Part shown: one piece after another, positions 1 to 12,100 of the stretch | Position numbering within the stretch: the stretch's first letter is position 1 | How the letters are laid out: each line of letters opens with the position of its first letter | Source of the DNA: Xiphias gladius | Lineage: Eukaryota; Chordata; Actinopteri; Istiophoriformes; Xiphiidae | NCBI RefSeq assembly: GCF_016859285.1 | Contig: NC_053400.1 | Location: forward strand, 18,554,046 to 18,618,045 | DNA length: 64,000 nucleotides | Direction of reading: 5' to 3' | Translations under genes and position numbers: made by a program | Notes under the pieces: model-generated | Databases searched by the model: none | Told to the model about the DNA's origin: nothing | What the model saw: only the letters and a program-made list of their open reading frames with translations

Positions 1-620
1 ATTGTGTTTGTTCATAATTGTAACTTTGATGAAGATCTGAACATATTTTAAGATATATTCCTATATAAATGCAGATCATTCCAAAGGGTTCACAACTATA
101 TGTGAGGTGCACAGTATACTGATTAAACAATTTCCATAAATGACATAATTAGAACCACTATGGTTCTGCCCTTTTTTAAGGCTTTTGGGCCTTGATAGCT
201 TGTCTGACAGAGCTCTCTCTTCAGTCTTGTTTTTTTGTTTTGTATTGTTTTGTTTTCATAATGATCTTTTTATTATCGATTTTTTTTTTGCCAACAAACC
301 ATAATTCCCCTCATCATATCTTTTTCAACAACATATAAAAATCAGAATGTGGGCGAAAAGAAAAAAGTAAAACAAAAACCCTTCCCTCCCATTTTCCTCA
401 CCTAACAAAAACATTGATATATATGTATACAAAATAAAAATTAAATTTAAAATTAAATTTTTCCGATCCCATACAATTACCCATATTTTTAACCAAGACA
501 TTAATATTTGCATTATCGCCTTTTCCCAGTTCAGATCAATAAGCGGCTTTGCTTGTAATATACACATATCTATAAATGTATTCCCTTATGCTCCTTTACT
601 CTTCGGTCCTGTTTGTGCAG
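1..620 (+). other. Last intron of the MINDY2-like gene (3' part)
   Basis: The stretch is AT-rich, with T runs around 230-290, and has no convincing coding sequence. It ends in a pyrimidine-rich tract and the acceptor TTGTGCAG at 613-620, directly before an open coding exon. It is read as the 3' part of the last intron of the gene whose terminal exon follows. Confidence 0.6.
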
Positions 621-815
621 CAGGGCCAGCAGGAACCTGCTGAGGGAGACGAGGCGGACAGAGGAGGTGCAGGTGCAGGAGCAGGTGGAGCAGCTGCAGG
701 CGCTGGGACGGCAGCAGCAACCGGAGGCACACCCAGCCCAGGAAAACAGTCCACTAGTGGAGAGCGCAAAGCCAAGAAAGAATCGAAGGATAAAGACAAA
801 TGTGTTATTTTGTAA
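621..815 (+). CDS. mindy2: Terminal coding exon of a MINDY2 (FAM63B)-like K48-specific deubiquitinase, C-terminus only
   Basis: The exon opens after the acceptor at 620 and reads 64 codons to a TAA at 813-815. The peptide starts QGQQEPAEGDEADRGG, runs through a Gly/Ala-rich low-complexity stretch and a basic stretch (ERKAKKESKDKDK), and ends KCVIL. The last four residues form a CaaX prenylation box, so the protein is probably lipidated and membrane-associated. MINDY family enzymes are cysteine proteases that trim K48-linked ubiquitin chains from the distal end. The catalytic domain lies upstream of this window and cannot be seen. The name rests on three things: the prenylated, Gln-rich, low-complexity tail; the + orientation; and the position next to SLTM, which matches human gene order (MINDY2-SLTM-RNF111-MYO1E). 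The exon sequence alone would not identify the gene, since many proteins end in a CaaX box. Confidence 0.65.
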   Translation, partial: QGQQEPAEGDEADRGGAGAGAGGAAAGAGTAAATGGTPSPGKQSTSGERKAKKESKDKDKCVIL

Positions 816-2932
816 CATATAGCGTGTCTGTGTGAGTGTGCGTGTGAGTGTTTTGTGCATTTGCTTATTTGTGAGGACGGGGACAGCATTTGTTTCTCCA
901 TGGACTGGACACCCCACTTGATGACATACAAGGGAAGGAGACAATTGAGGAGAGACGCAACAAGACTAACAGAGGATTTGTTGTTTCCAAACCACTGGTG
1001 CCTGCTATCCTCTAAACTTAGACATCAGAGGAAGGGACACTACAACGACAACTACCCCTGATCTTTCATAGAGTCGGCCAAACTTTGTTACACGTTGCAC
1101 AGTGCACTATATTTGTGATGTGGGGTCAAGTTTATCCGGGGTGGTGTATTTTATAGCAAAAGACATAATCTGAAGAAACAAAATGTCACGCTTTCACCAT
1201 GTTCTTTTCCCAAACAAATCATTCATTTCACTCACTTTTCTTTATTGCAGCTTATAAGCTTTTTTGTACTTATCAATATTTACAAAACATATATATACAA
1301 ACCCACTTTTTTTGGTTTTAGTTGAGCTTTTTAAGTTAGCTGTCAATGCCAAGATTCACATTTTATTTATATATCTGTGTAACAGGTAGCTTTGGGGAGC
1401 GGTTTTATGTTTTCTCTGTAAACTGAAAGGGATTTTCTCATAATAATGCCTGTTGGAAATCAATGTAAAAGTATTTGTGTCCCCTCCGAAACGCTATGTA
1501 CTTAAGGGTTACTTAATGCCAGATAGCTGCCAGATACTGTAGCTTCATAACAATACCCATCACAGCTTGCCCTGTTCAGATTTGCCTTAACAGAGAATGG
1601 CAGTGTTGTATTCTGCTCTGTTTGAATGTGAATGTGTGTTTGTTCTCATGTGCATGGTATGTACAGTACACATGTGCTACGTCGTATAATGGCGTGCGGT
1701 ACACATGTCCCATTTCACTGCTGTAACAAGTTTCAAAATTGGAAATAGCCAAATCTTTTACACTGTATAAGTTAAGCAACAAATTTGGGACATTTAATTT
1801 CTTTTATATTGTGATTCTATTTCACACAAAAAAAACAAAAAAAAACTGCGTTTGGGACAGTCAAACTTAGGACAGCGTTGCAGATTTAGACTGACTACTT
1901 TTGTCTGAATCTGATGTTTACTGCGTGAGACACAACTAGCTTTTGGCAGATTAGATATTTATTAGATCGCACCCAGTTTAGAGTGTATGGTAGTTCTGAA
2001 AGTCCCTTTACTTTCTCACAGTCTCTTCTGGCCGCTTCCTGAAGAGATACAGAGTGTGTGCGTGTGCGTGTGCAGGCACTATCATGATCTCCTCTCTTAG
2101 GTTCTGGATGTAGAAGTTCCACTGCAGCCAGGTTTCGAAAAAAAATTACCACAGAATTCAGTAATTCTCACGCAATCCTCCTCTGAACTAGGAAAGTTCA
2201 CTTAATATTTGTGAAAATGTGCTGTTCTTATCCACAAACTGGAATCCAAACTCCAAAAAGGTGACATCAAGATATATGACATGATTATCAACTCCATTTA
2301 CAGTGTTGCATAGATATTTTCCTCCTGGTTCTCCACAGTTCTTCCCGGGTTAAACTCAAAGTCACCTCTTGTAGCCCCTTCTTTGCAGAAATTCACATTA
2401 GCCCCTCTGTCAAATTCAGAGAGGGGTGAATGCATCTGTTATTTGTGGAAAATAAGACCTAATGGTGAGCGTTGACAAAATGAGCTGCCCTGGAGATATT
2501 GGATATACATTCTGAGTACTGAAATTCTGTGGTACGACCTTTTAACCTGTGTGGATTTCACTGCAGCATTGAGCGTGCAAACACATGATGTACATATTTA
2601 CCTAACGCATTCTTATAATGGATTTAGCTAGTGGTTTGTGCCATTGTTGTACCATGGGACTGCCTCCTGAGAAACTTTTCTATCTATACATTCCAATTGG
2701 TTGCCTTGACTCAAGCCTTCTGTTACAGACTGAGGGAGACAGTTGTCACAGGAGGTCTTTGCAGTGCTTGTAAAGTGGTCTTTGTTACTTTGTTCGGTAA
2801 GAACAAATTACATGTCAGGACAGGAAGATTACATGGAGGCAGCAGGCTACCTACTGTGTGGGAACCCTTACTTATGGGCTTCGTGTGATGGCTGGAGTTT
2901 GAGTCCGTGTATGTTTTGTATGTATATATATG

Positions 2933-2977
<45 letters not shown>

Positions 2978-3350
2978 CGCCTTACAACACTTCAGCATAT
3001 TTTATAGGACAAAAGGAAACAGGCGAATTACCAGAACAAGACAATCCATGCATTTATCACACAAGCATCAGAAATACTCTCAGGCCTTTTATTGAAGGGA
3101 CATATCCTCGAGTGTCTTTTTCAAATGGTATGCTTTGTAAGGGCACAGTTCCTTGGCCTGTAGTCACTTTCTCCGTCACAACTTTAAGTATCTGTGTATG
3201 TATACTCACAACAACTATTTTGACACTTTGAAGGACTTAACACTATATTATATAAGACCCTCATTGTTGAACTTCACAGTAAAAAACAATGAATTAAGCT
3301 GCTCCTCTTGTGTTAACTTGGACTACCTGATTAAAGAATAAAAAACCCCT
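816..3350 (+). other. mindy2: Probable 3' UTR of the MINDY2-like gene
   Basis: No further coding exon is visible after the stop. The first clear AATAAA hexamer in a plausible position is at 3337-3342, just after the context GATTAAAG, so the transcript may end near 3360. A TA dinucleotide microsatellite lies inside, at about 2937-2973. The exact end is uncertain because weaker signals cannot be ruled out. Confidence 0.4.
2918..2974. repeat. (TA)n microsatellite with a TATG-type start
   Basis: TATG-type units around 2918-2937 run into an uninterrupted TA tract to about 2973. It lies in the probable 3' UTR of the MINDY2-like gene. Tyr-Ile reading frames across it are artefacts of the repeat. 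Confidence 0.95.
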
Positions 3351-4930
3351 TGGACGTGGTAAAAGAATATTGTTAACTATGTACACTTTTCATTGACTCC
3401 TTAGCAGTTTTTGTCCATGCAGCTTAAATAGATAACACATATAATCATAAGGTGAAAGGAAGAAGGCAGAGGGGAAGCTTAGTGGCATTCTGCTTTTTTT
3501 TTCTTATTTTTTTGTCTGTCTTTACCAAGTTTCACCTCATTTGTTTCTCAGCCCATCAAGTGAACATGCAGATTAACATTCCAGTGGAAGTTTGAAAAAA
3601 TGAAACTACACTTAGGGCAATCTGAATTGATTTGGAAGATTTTATGTTGGTTGGTGTAAGAGTGAAAGAGCGTGGAACAACACATGCCGCACATTTTTAT
3701 TATTAATTCAGATTTACTACTGTGCATTAGCTTGCCATCCCTAGTTATTATTACCAGCATTTGATATTTTTGTTGTAATGTGTTTGTTTCACCCTAGTTT
3801 CTATAATGAATTGATCAGAAGGATGCTGTGTGTTTAATATCTCAAAGTGGTTTCTTGTATGCCTCGTAAAAGTGATGGTGGGGTAAATGCTGTAAAATTA
3901 GTATTTTGACAAGGTGGTTGTTGAACATATAATCGTTGTAATTGGTTTTGCACTGTTACATTGATATGCACTAACAGAAGAGAAACATACCTCATTTTAT
4001 ACAGAACATAAATTGTGCAGGAGTGCTATTGTTCTTTGGGTACCTTTTTAAAAACCGAATAATGGCCAAAAGAATTATCTCAAGTGGTTGCTCTAAAGCC
4101 AGGCGAATCATTTTAATTTGTAAAAGTATGAAAGGGCTGTTTAAATGTTTTGGCTTAAAACGGTAGACTACATTTGTTAAAAGATAGTGCCACTTCAGTA
4201 GAACTTGCTGCAATTTGATATATTCAGGTTAGTGGTTCACCTATACCAGGAAAAAGGCTACCAGTACGAAGGCCTGAGTACCAGCACACAGCTCATAGAT
4301 TATGAGGAAGTTATGAATTACAACAATAGCTAGATGGGTGACATTTGAATTGCCTAACAGGAGCAGTTTTTCTACAAAGGTCGGACGAAAATATGTAGAC
4401 AACACTGGTATCCATTAAATCAGCAAAAAATGGTGTAGGTGCACCCCTAATTCAGGTAATTTTTCCAGTCCAGAGTCCATCATTTAACCACAAGATGTTC
4501 ACAAACCAGGGCGACATGCCCAAACTTTAACGTACAAAAAAAAAAGGGGAAAAGGCTGCTTTATAAGGCTTCAGTGTTTTCATCAATGTAGCAGAGGGAA
4601 ATGTTCATTCTTGTTGTCTGAGACACACATCCAAAGTGCTGAACAGTCTAAAGGGAGACATTTTCTTTAATGCAATATCAGACTCCCAGATTTTACTTTG
4701 TGGTGCATGTCTAGTGTGGACTTAAAAGTTAGGCAGTGAAATTTATTATTAACTACCCCAAGAATATAATTTCCACTGTGCGGCTCATTATGTTTATATT
4801 TCACATGAAACATACAAGCAAAAGGAACATGTTTGTGAATATGGGAGGTTACTCATTTGTGTTGATTTCAATGTTCATCTATTTACATAAATGACCAAAT
4901 AATGTATGTAGCCTTTCACATTACTGTCAC
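3351..4930. other. Intergenic, no gene seen
   Basis: This is AT-rich sequence between the 3' ends of two convergent genes. It has short A runs (for example 4530-4545) and no reading frame with coding character. Confidence 0.5.
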
Positions 4931-4936
4931 ATATTG

Positions 4937-5250
<314 letters not shown>

Positions 5251-8183
5251 TAAAACAAAATGCCTTATAGACGAGGGACATTCAACCTGATTAGAAGTTA
5301 CCAGGATAATAAAAGACTAAGACCAATAGTTGGTTTATTGTCATCATTTGTAATGAGCCCTAATCACTTTGAAGATCAGTCTAAGAAATTTGTAAAATAT
5401 AAACGTCAGTGTCAAGGGTTTACTGTCTGTTGCATCCCCTTCCTACCCGTTTTATCCTGCAAGGACAAATTTCACAAAGTCTAAATTTTCTGCCGCCTGG
5501 ACAAGATGCAACTCCATTGCTTTTAACATATTTTTTCATGAAATAGTTTGATAGCACAAGTCATTGTCACATCATGTTGACAGGGATCTACATACATGAG
5601 CCCACAGTAGCAAAGCAGTTTTGTAACTGACAAGTTAGATTTGAATGCCCTTGTCTCCAAAACTAATGCTCGTCTGTGGCCAATTCAATTCATTATAAAT
5701 TTTACTTACAATAAAAATGTAGTTCTGCGTCTCAGGTCCCTCAGATGAACGCAAATGTCAAAGGAGAAACTACACAGAAGTCCAAAGAAATGTGTGTAAA
5801 ACGAGCAATGCGTGACCAGGGCCAAGGTAGACAAACTTTTAACATTTTGAAATTGGTTTACCTAAACACAGACCTGATCATGCACACAAACTGAAGGGCA
5901 AACACTAAGGGAGCAGACCAAAAACTCAACACACAGTCAGTGCAGTGTATTACATGTCAGAGCTGTGTGAAACAAGACAGAAAGAAGGCTGTTTACACTC
6001 GAAGTGCCGGAGAGGCTCCGCCAAAGCTCATAAATCCTCCTGAAACTTTGTGAAGTGACTTTAATATAGCTGCTCAAGTATCGGAAAACATGAATCTTTG
6101 TTTTGTTTCCACTGACATTCAACCACATATAATAATAATGAAAGCAGGTCTGGGATAATGTTATATGGATTTCTTTTGATTGAATTCAAATGACTGACAT
6201 TAGTAATACTCCACTAGTACAAGAGCCTTTATTAATTATTTTCAGAGTGCCAGAGTGAGCATTAAGAGGACTCAACACAGCCCAACAATTCCTCTGGTAC
6301 TGCCTCATCACAGCAAAAAAAAAAAACTACTACTACTACTAATGTCATGGAAAGAAACAGCAGTTCCTACCCTCAAAGTGTTGTTTTGTGATCTAACCAA
6401 TACTTAAATAGGGTAAGATATGTCCTAAAGGGCAGACTCCCACAATATAATGCCATTTGGCAACCCCTCATATCACACCTTGCACACACAAGTTCCTGCA
6501 TTGTAACCTATACTTATACACTGTTTCATTTTATTTAATAAGTAAATGAGCGAGAGAAGGGTAAGGGACTAAGGACTACAGGGGAAGATAATGGTTGGAA
6601 ATGACTGATCCTGGACCGCCTTGTCTGAGTTGTGTTCCTATTCTAAGATTTAGATTTCTTTGATGTTTGTTACTTAGTATATACATTAATTTGATCTTTG
6701 TCAGTTTTTAATTAATTATTTTATTTCTTTGAATGGACACGGATATAATTTTATTATTCTCATATGAATGAAAATGAGCATTGACATAATATATTGTATG
6801 TATATTCTTCTTTGGCTCATAAAAAATATTTTTTAAGTGAATCTAAATGACTGAAGATATAAACAATACATGCCTGTGAGAATTTAAGGGGCTTTTGGGC
6901 CATTAATAACTAACAAAGAACGTAAAAAAAAACCAATAAAAAACAGTCACCATCCAGAAGTTATTTCCTAAATACATTTACATTTTAGCAGTTAAGAGAT
7001 AAATATTTTTTAATGACCGTCCACTCTCAGGTCTGACAGAAAGCTCTCCCAATGGTGTCAACTGCCACGACTCACCACAGTCTGGCTGCTGTTTTTATGT
7101 AGCAGAGCAGGGAGAATACCAGGCCGCTGGTCCCCCCCCAAAAAAACCCTCAGATTCCGTCTGCCATTTAGTTTATGGTAATTTGATAAAATTGTACATT
7201 TTGTTAGAGAATTTCCACCACCTAATATCAACTGTAGTGGATCCCGCAGTTACCTAATCTTGTGGCCGTCTTGTAGAGGGGTACTAGTTTGAAAACCTTA
7301 ATCATATTTGTTCATCTTACATGGTAAGTATTCCTAAATAAAGCTGTCTTATAAATTTACCACAAGTAGTATTGAGGCATAGGAGTACTGATTCTTTTTT
7401 GGCTCTATGGGAAAACAATGAAGCTGCCATGTACCACTATGTGCAGTGTAGCTGATGTGAACTTTGAGGTGACAGGTAAACACAAACGTACGCCAGTTGA
7501 AAGAAGGCGTGAGGAGAAAAGATACAGCGGCTACCATGACTGAACAATCAACACGCGTCATTTTGCTTCTCACTTTTTTGTAGTTTAATCAAGCTTTATC
7601 AACCAATCACAACAAGTATGTAGTCAAAGAGTGTGTTTCGTGAGTCTATGTAGGTGCATGGCAGCCATGGATGTGCAGTATTGGTCCAACTATAAAAAGG
7701 AAAACGAAACTTCAGTTTCTGATATAAATGAAAAAATAAATAGAACTGAAAGCACTGAAAAAAAGCAATATGGAGGTTCCTGCTCACAGAGGCAATGTGA
7801 GGGTTTAGTCACAGACGACACAATGTCTGCTCTGCTAAAGTATCAACTTATGTAGTCCTTTTAAAGTGCAGATTTCATGTTGTGTGTACCAAATTTACCA
7901 AACTCAAACGTTTTACATGCTGCAATCAAAGCACTTCCTGCTTGTATCATAGGTTAAATGAAGCACAAAGGGCCCAATATCATGTAACAATGCTTACAAA
8001 ATCACTGAGCTGAGAACTGACTGAAAAGCCCAAACTACCAGATTTCCAGCCTGTAATTGACTGACTGCTGAATTTCAAAAATTACTGAAATAACAATAAG
8101 CAAATATAAAACAATGTATAACAGTCTCTTCACGGACTCTTACACCACTGAAGGCCCTGCAGGAACCGACTTTAATGTCCAAT
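5251..8183. other. Intergenic / distal 3' flank of SLTM, no gene seen
   Basis: The sequence has no open frame with coding character and no recognisable RNA gene. Short simple repeats occur, such as a (CTA)n run at 6325-6340. Part of it could belong to a longer SLTM 3' UTR if a distal poly(A) site is used. Confidence 0.4.
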
Positions 8184-8795
8184 TTTATTTCAGAGAGACA
8201 GGCCTGAATGTAATTCAACTCATGGCCTATGAGAGGTATTGTGCTACAATGCATGCTATTTTAGAGTTTGATGTTTTCGTAAATCCATCTAATCTCTCCA
8301 AAACATCAACACCAGGTATGATTTTAAAAATACCAAAACAAAACAAAACAAAACAAAAAAAACCTACTCCTATGTCATCCGTTTCCTCACAAGGAAACAT
8401 CCAAATGAGTGAATGATCGCTGTCACTTGAGCTCTATAGTACACTAAATTAAGACAGTACACAGGAAAACTGAGTGTGACACTGGGCTATTGAAAATGTA
8501 CATACAACACTCAATTAGAGGAGAAGTTGGTAACATCACTTGAAAACTTTACTTACAAAGACCTAGGGCTGTACAATAGCTTCCTAAATATAAGTAAAAC
8601 ATGTGCACAGGGTTGTTTAATGGTAACAGCACAACTGTCAGAAAAACCCTACACTGAGGTAAACACTTGTCTATACAAAATAAAATAGTGTTATCAACCT
8701 CATGGCTACAAATGTGCCAACTAAAACAGTTGATATTCTAAAAATAAAGTTCAGAAAATTTCCAGGTGCTTTAAAGTGGCAGAATTTGGCTGCAG
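8184..8795 (-). other. sltm: Probable 3' UTR of SLTM
   Basis: This is the sequence downstream of the SLTM stop on the minus strand. The plus-strand hexamer TTTATT at 8184-8189 reads AATAAA on the minus strand and is the first good poly(A) signal, giving a 3' UTR of about 0.6 kb. Longer forms are possible. Confidence 0.4.
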
Positions 8796-9153
8796 TTAGA
8801 ACTGCCGCTGAGTTCCTTTGAAGGGCTTGAATCCACCCACGTTGCCACCACTGGGAATGGAGTTGCTGGTGATCTGTACAATTCGGTTCATTCCAGACGA
8901 AGAGTGACTGCAGAAAGACAAAGTTCAAGTCTAAGATGGCTGGTAACAAGTGTCATGCCATTCAGTTTTCCCATCTTTTATTTATAAATCTGGTATACCT
9001 TGAAGGAGCCATCATGCTGCCTCGGGTGTCTCCCATCCTGCGATTATCAGGGAAACCTCCGCCCTGGGAGCTCGAGCCACCATGCCACTCTTTCCTTAGT
9101 CCCTGCTCCCTGCTGTGACGCTCCACCACGACCTGACGGCCAGAGCTGAATGG
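8796..9153 (-). CDS. sltm: SLTM exons 19-20: conserved C-terminal tail and stop
   Basis: Exon 8999-9153 encodes [20 protein letters not shown] and [14 protein letters not shown]. Exon 8796-8907 encodes [20 protein letters not shown] and [12 protein letters not shown] followed by TAA. The ending NRIVQIxxNSxPxG..GFKPFKG is the SLTM/SAFB terminal signature. Confidence 0.95.
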
Positions 9154-12100
9154 CTGCAGAGACAGGAGAGATTTGGAGTCAGCAGTCTTCTATGAACTGT
9201 TACAGGTATGTGTGAGCTACAGCTTAACACAAACTTTTTTCTTGAAAACTCAAGATGCAGCAAAATGACTAATTTTACATGTGAAAACAAAACATAATCT
9301 TGCAGGTCTGCAACACTGGACTAACATTACTTCAATAAAAACAGGCACACTAAGAAAATTATTTCAATTTCTACCAGCTGAGAAGAGTGCTAAGGATTAT
9401 TTTCATCATCAGTTATCCAATGTAGTAACTGAGTCTACGAAATGTCAGAAAAAGTGAAAAATTCTAGAGGAAAAAAAAAGGTGATATCTTCAAACTGCTC
9501 GTTTTGTCTGACTAAGTGTTCCAAACCCAAAATGTATTCAATTTAAAATGAGATAAAAAAAACAAGTGAAAAGCAACAAATATCTCCAATATGAAAAAAA
9601 CGGGTATCAATGAACGTCTAATTTTTTTTGGATAAATGACAATCAAAGATCAAAGCTGAAGTTAATTCTGATTCAATCGACTAATCTTCAATTACTCATT
9701 TCTGTACTAGTTTTTAAAGAATTTTAAGACTTAAGGTAACCTTCATATTTTTTGAATGACCTGTCAATATCTTGTACCATTAGTAGAGGAGAACCCAAGA
9801 AATGCATTAATACTCGGCTTAAGGTCAGCTGACCTGATCACTCATCACCATGGGTCTTCCTCCATCCCGATCATTGAAGCTGCTCCTTCCACGGCTGGCT
9901 GAGGAGCCTCCTCTGAGTGCCGGGCCGGGACCCTCTCTGCCAGATCGCTCAGGACGCATACGCATAGGTCCTCTGCTCAACCCAGCAGCGGAGAGATTCA
10001 AAAGAAATTAGCTTTAAATACTGTGGGGGAGTCAAGTCACAATGTTTGTTTTTAAAAAAAAAAACTGCATTAGTCTTTACCGCATATCTCCTTTGTTGGA
10101 GTTTATCCCTCCATCATTCTTCCATCCATGCCCTCCATCCCTGGGCGAGCGGTTGTGCGACATGCCAGGCATGGTAGCTCTGGCTCCCATAGAGCGATCG
10201 TGCATGGGCACAGGTCGTCTCTCATCTCGGTCCCTGCGGTCGGTGTCCCGGAGTTCGGTGCGTGGAGGAGGTGGTGGCTCAGCTCTGCGGACTGTTTCAA
10301 AATTCTTGGGGTAGCGCTCAAAGCCGGAGCCCTCTCTGTGAGGAGCGGGGCGACTTTTTTTTACCTCTGGCTCACCATCAAATCGGTTACGTCTAACAAC
10401 AAACCAAAGACCAAAATCGGGTTAGTCGCAACACAAAAAGGGAAATTAGCTAGTAGGCAGCATAAAACAGCTCATCTGTTAGGTCAGGAACACAGAGCCC
10501 AAGTATTGTGGACAAGAGGAGAATAACATACATGTCATATTCTGAAAGATTTCTTTTGTATTTGATAACTCTTTTGGTCCACATAGGTTGCCTTTTTACC
10601 CAGTATTGCAACAAACCAAGAAAATTCTTGATCTTTTAGTGAATGACACACTTAACATTGAAAACACACACAAAAAACCCCCAAGAAACTATGCGGCCCT
10701 GCGACTCGTCCTTTCTGTAAGACTTTTCCAGCATTAACAACACCAGGAACATGAAACTGAAACAGTTAAATGGAATTCAGTCGTTTTTTAAATTATTATT
10801 ATTTGTCAACAGTTGTACCTGTCGTACGTGTTGGGCTGTTCGACAGCAGCGTCTGGAAACCGACCCCTCTCTCGGGGATTGAAGTTCGAAAAGCGGTTCT
10901 GCTGCCGGTTATAGTTCGAGCCTTGGTTCAAACGGACATCAGATTCAGACTGCATCTTCTTGTTGCCATTCCAATAGGGATCGTCTCTCCGACTGTAACA
11001 TTAAACACATACAAACTCCATGAGCCTATCATTTGTGTTACATGTTCAATTTAAACAACATTATATTTGCTTAAAGATGGTTATGCGTTGATGTAAATTT
11101 CAACTGGCAAAACCCCCTAATAAACACTAAGCAGCAAAACAAACCCCAAATGGCTTTAATGAACGGGAACAGCAGCAATACAAGAAAGACAAGGAATATC
11201 TTAAAGGTGACAATAATCGACTATAATCCATATAAAACTACCAGGCTGTCAGTATTTGGCGTTGATGTGGCCTGAAACAGAGTTTCAGTTTACAAACAAA
11301 CAGTATATACTGTGTCTTATAGATGTGAGTTCATTCGATACCAGAGAAATTCACTAAACAGTCATTGTTAATCAGATGGAGAAGAGTTGAAAGGCAGTGA
11401 AGATGGAATCACTGAGCAGTCCTAAAGAGAGTCTAAAGTATAATTTAACAAATTAACATACCTGACTGAAAAACCAGATTAGTTTCAGTACCAAAACTCA
11501 AACTAACCCAAAGTTACTTTTCAGAAAAAGATGGATAAAAGATGATATCAGTTTATCTACCAGTTAGCCCTTGCCAGATGTTTTGGACCCCGCTAGGCAG
11601 CTTTCTTTTTCCCTTTCTATGACCCTTTTAGGTACTTGAGTTTGCTTTGATTCTTCAGTTTAAAAAAGGATCCCTGATGATTAATACTGTTTTCTTTCAT
11701 AGGCAACATTTTTCAAAAAGATAAAATGCTAAACTATTTAAGTTTGTGAAGCACTGCATTACAAGTCCCAACCAAAGTCCAACAGTTTTGTTCATAATCA
11801 CACCACCAGAAAACTGCTGAGAGAGAGAAATTTAAACAGTGTAGTCTGTACCTGTGTTCCACTTCACGGCCTCTTTTGAGGTTGTTTCTCTTTTCTTGCT
11901 CATAGCGAAGCTGCTCCTGCTGCCTCCGCAGCTCCTCACGTTCCCTTGCCATGCGCTCCGCCTCTTTACGACGTTCCTGAAAGACCCAATATTAAAATGC
12001 ACTGATTAAAGTCAATTACTGAGACGTGGATATAATTATACATTTAAGAACAGTGACAAAATCACAAAGTCTGCGTGGCTTTAAAACCTTTCTAGAACCT

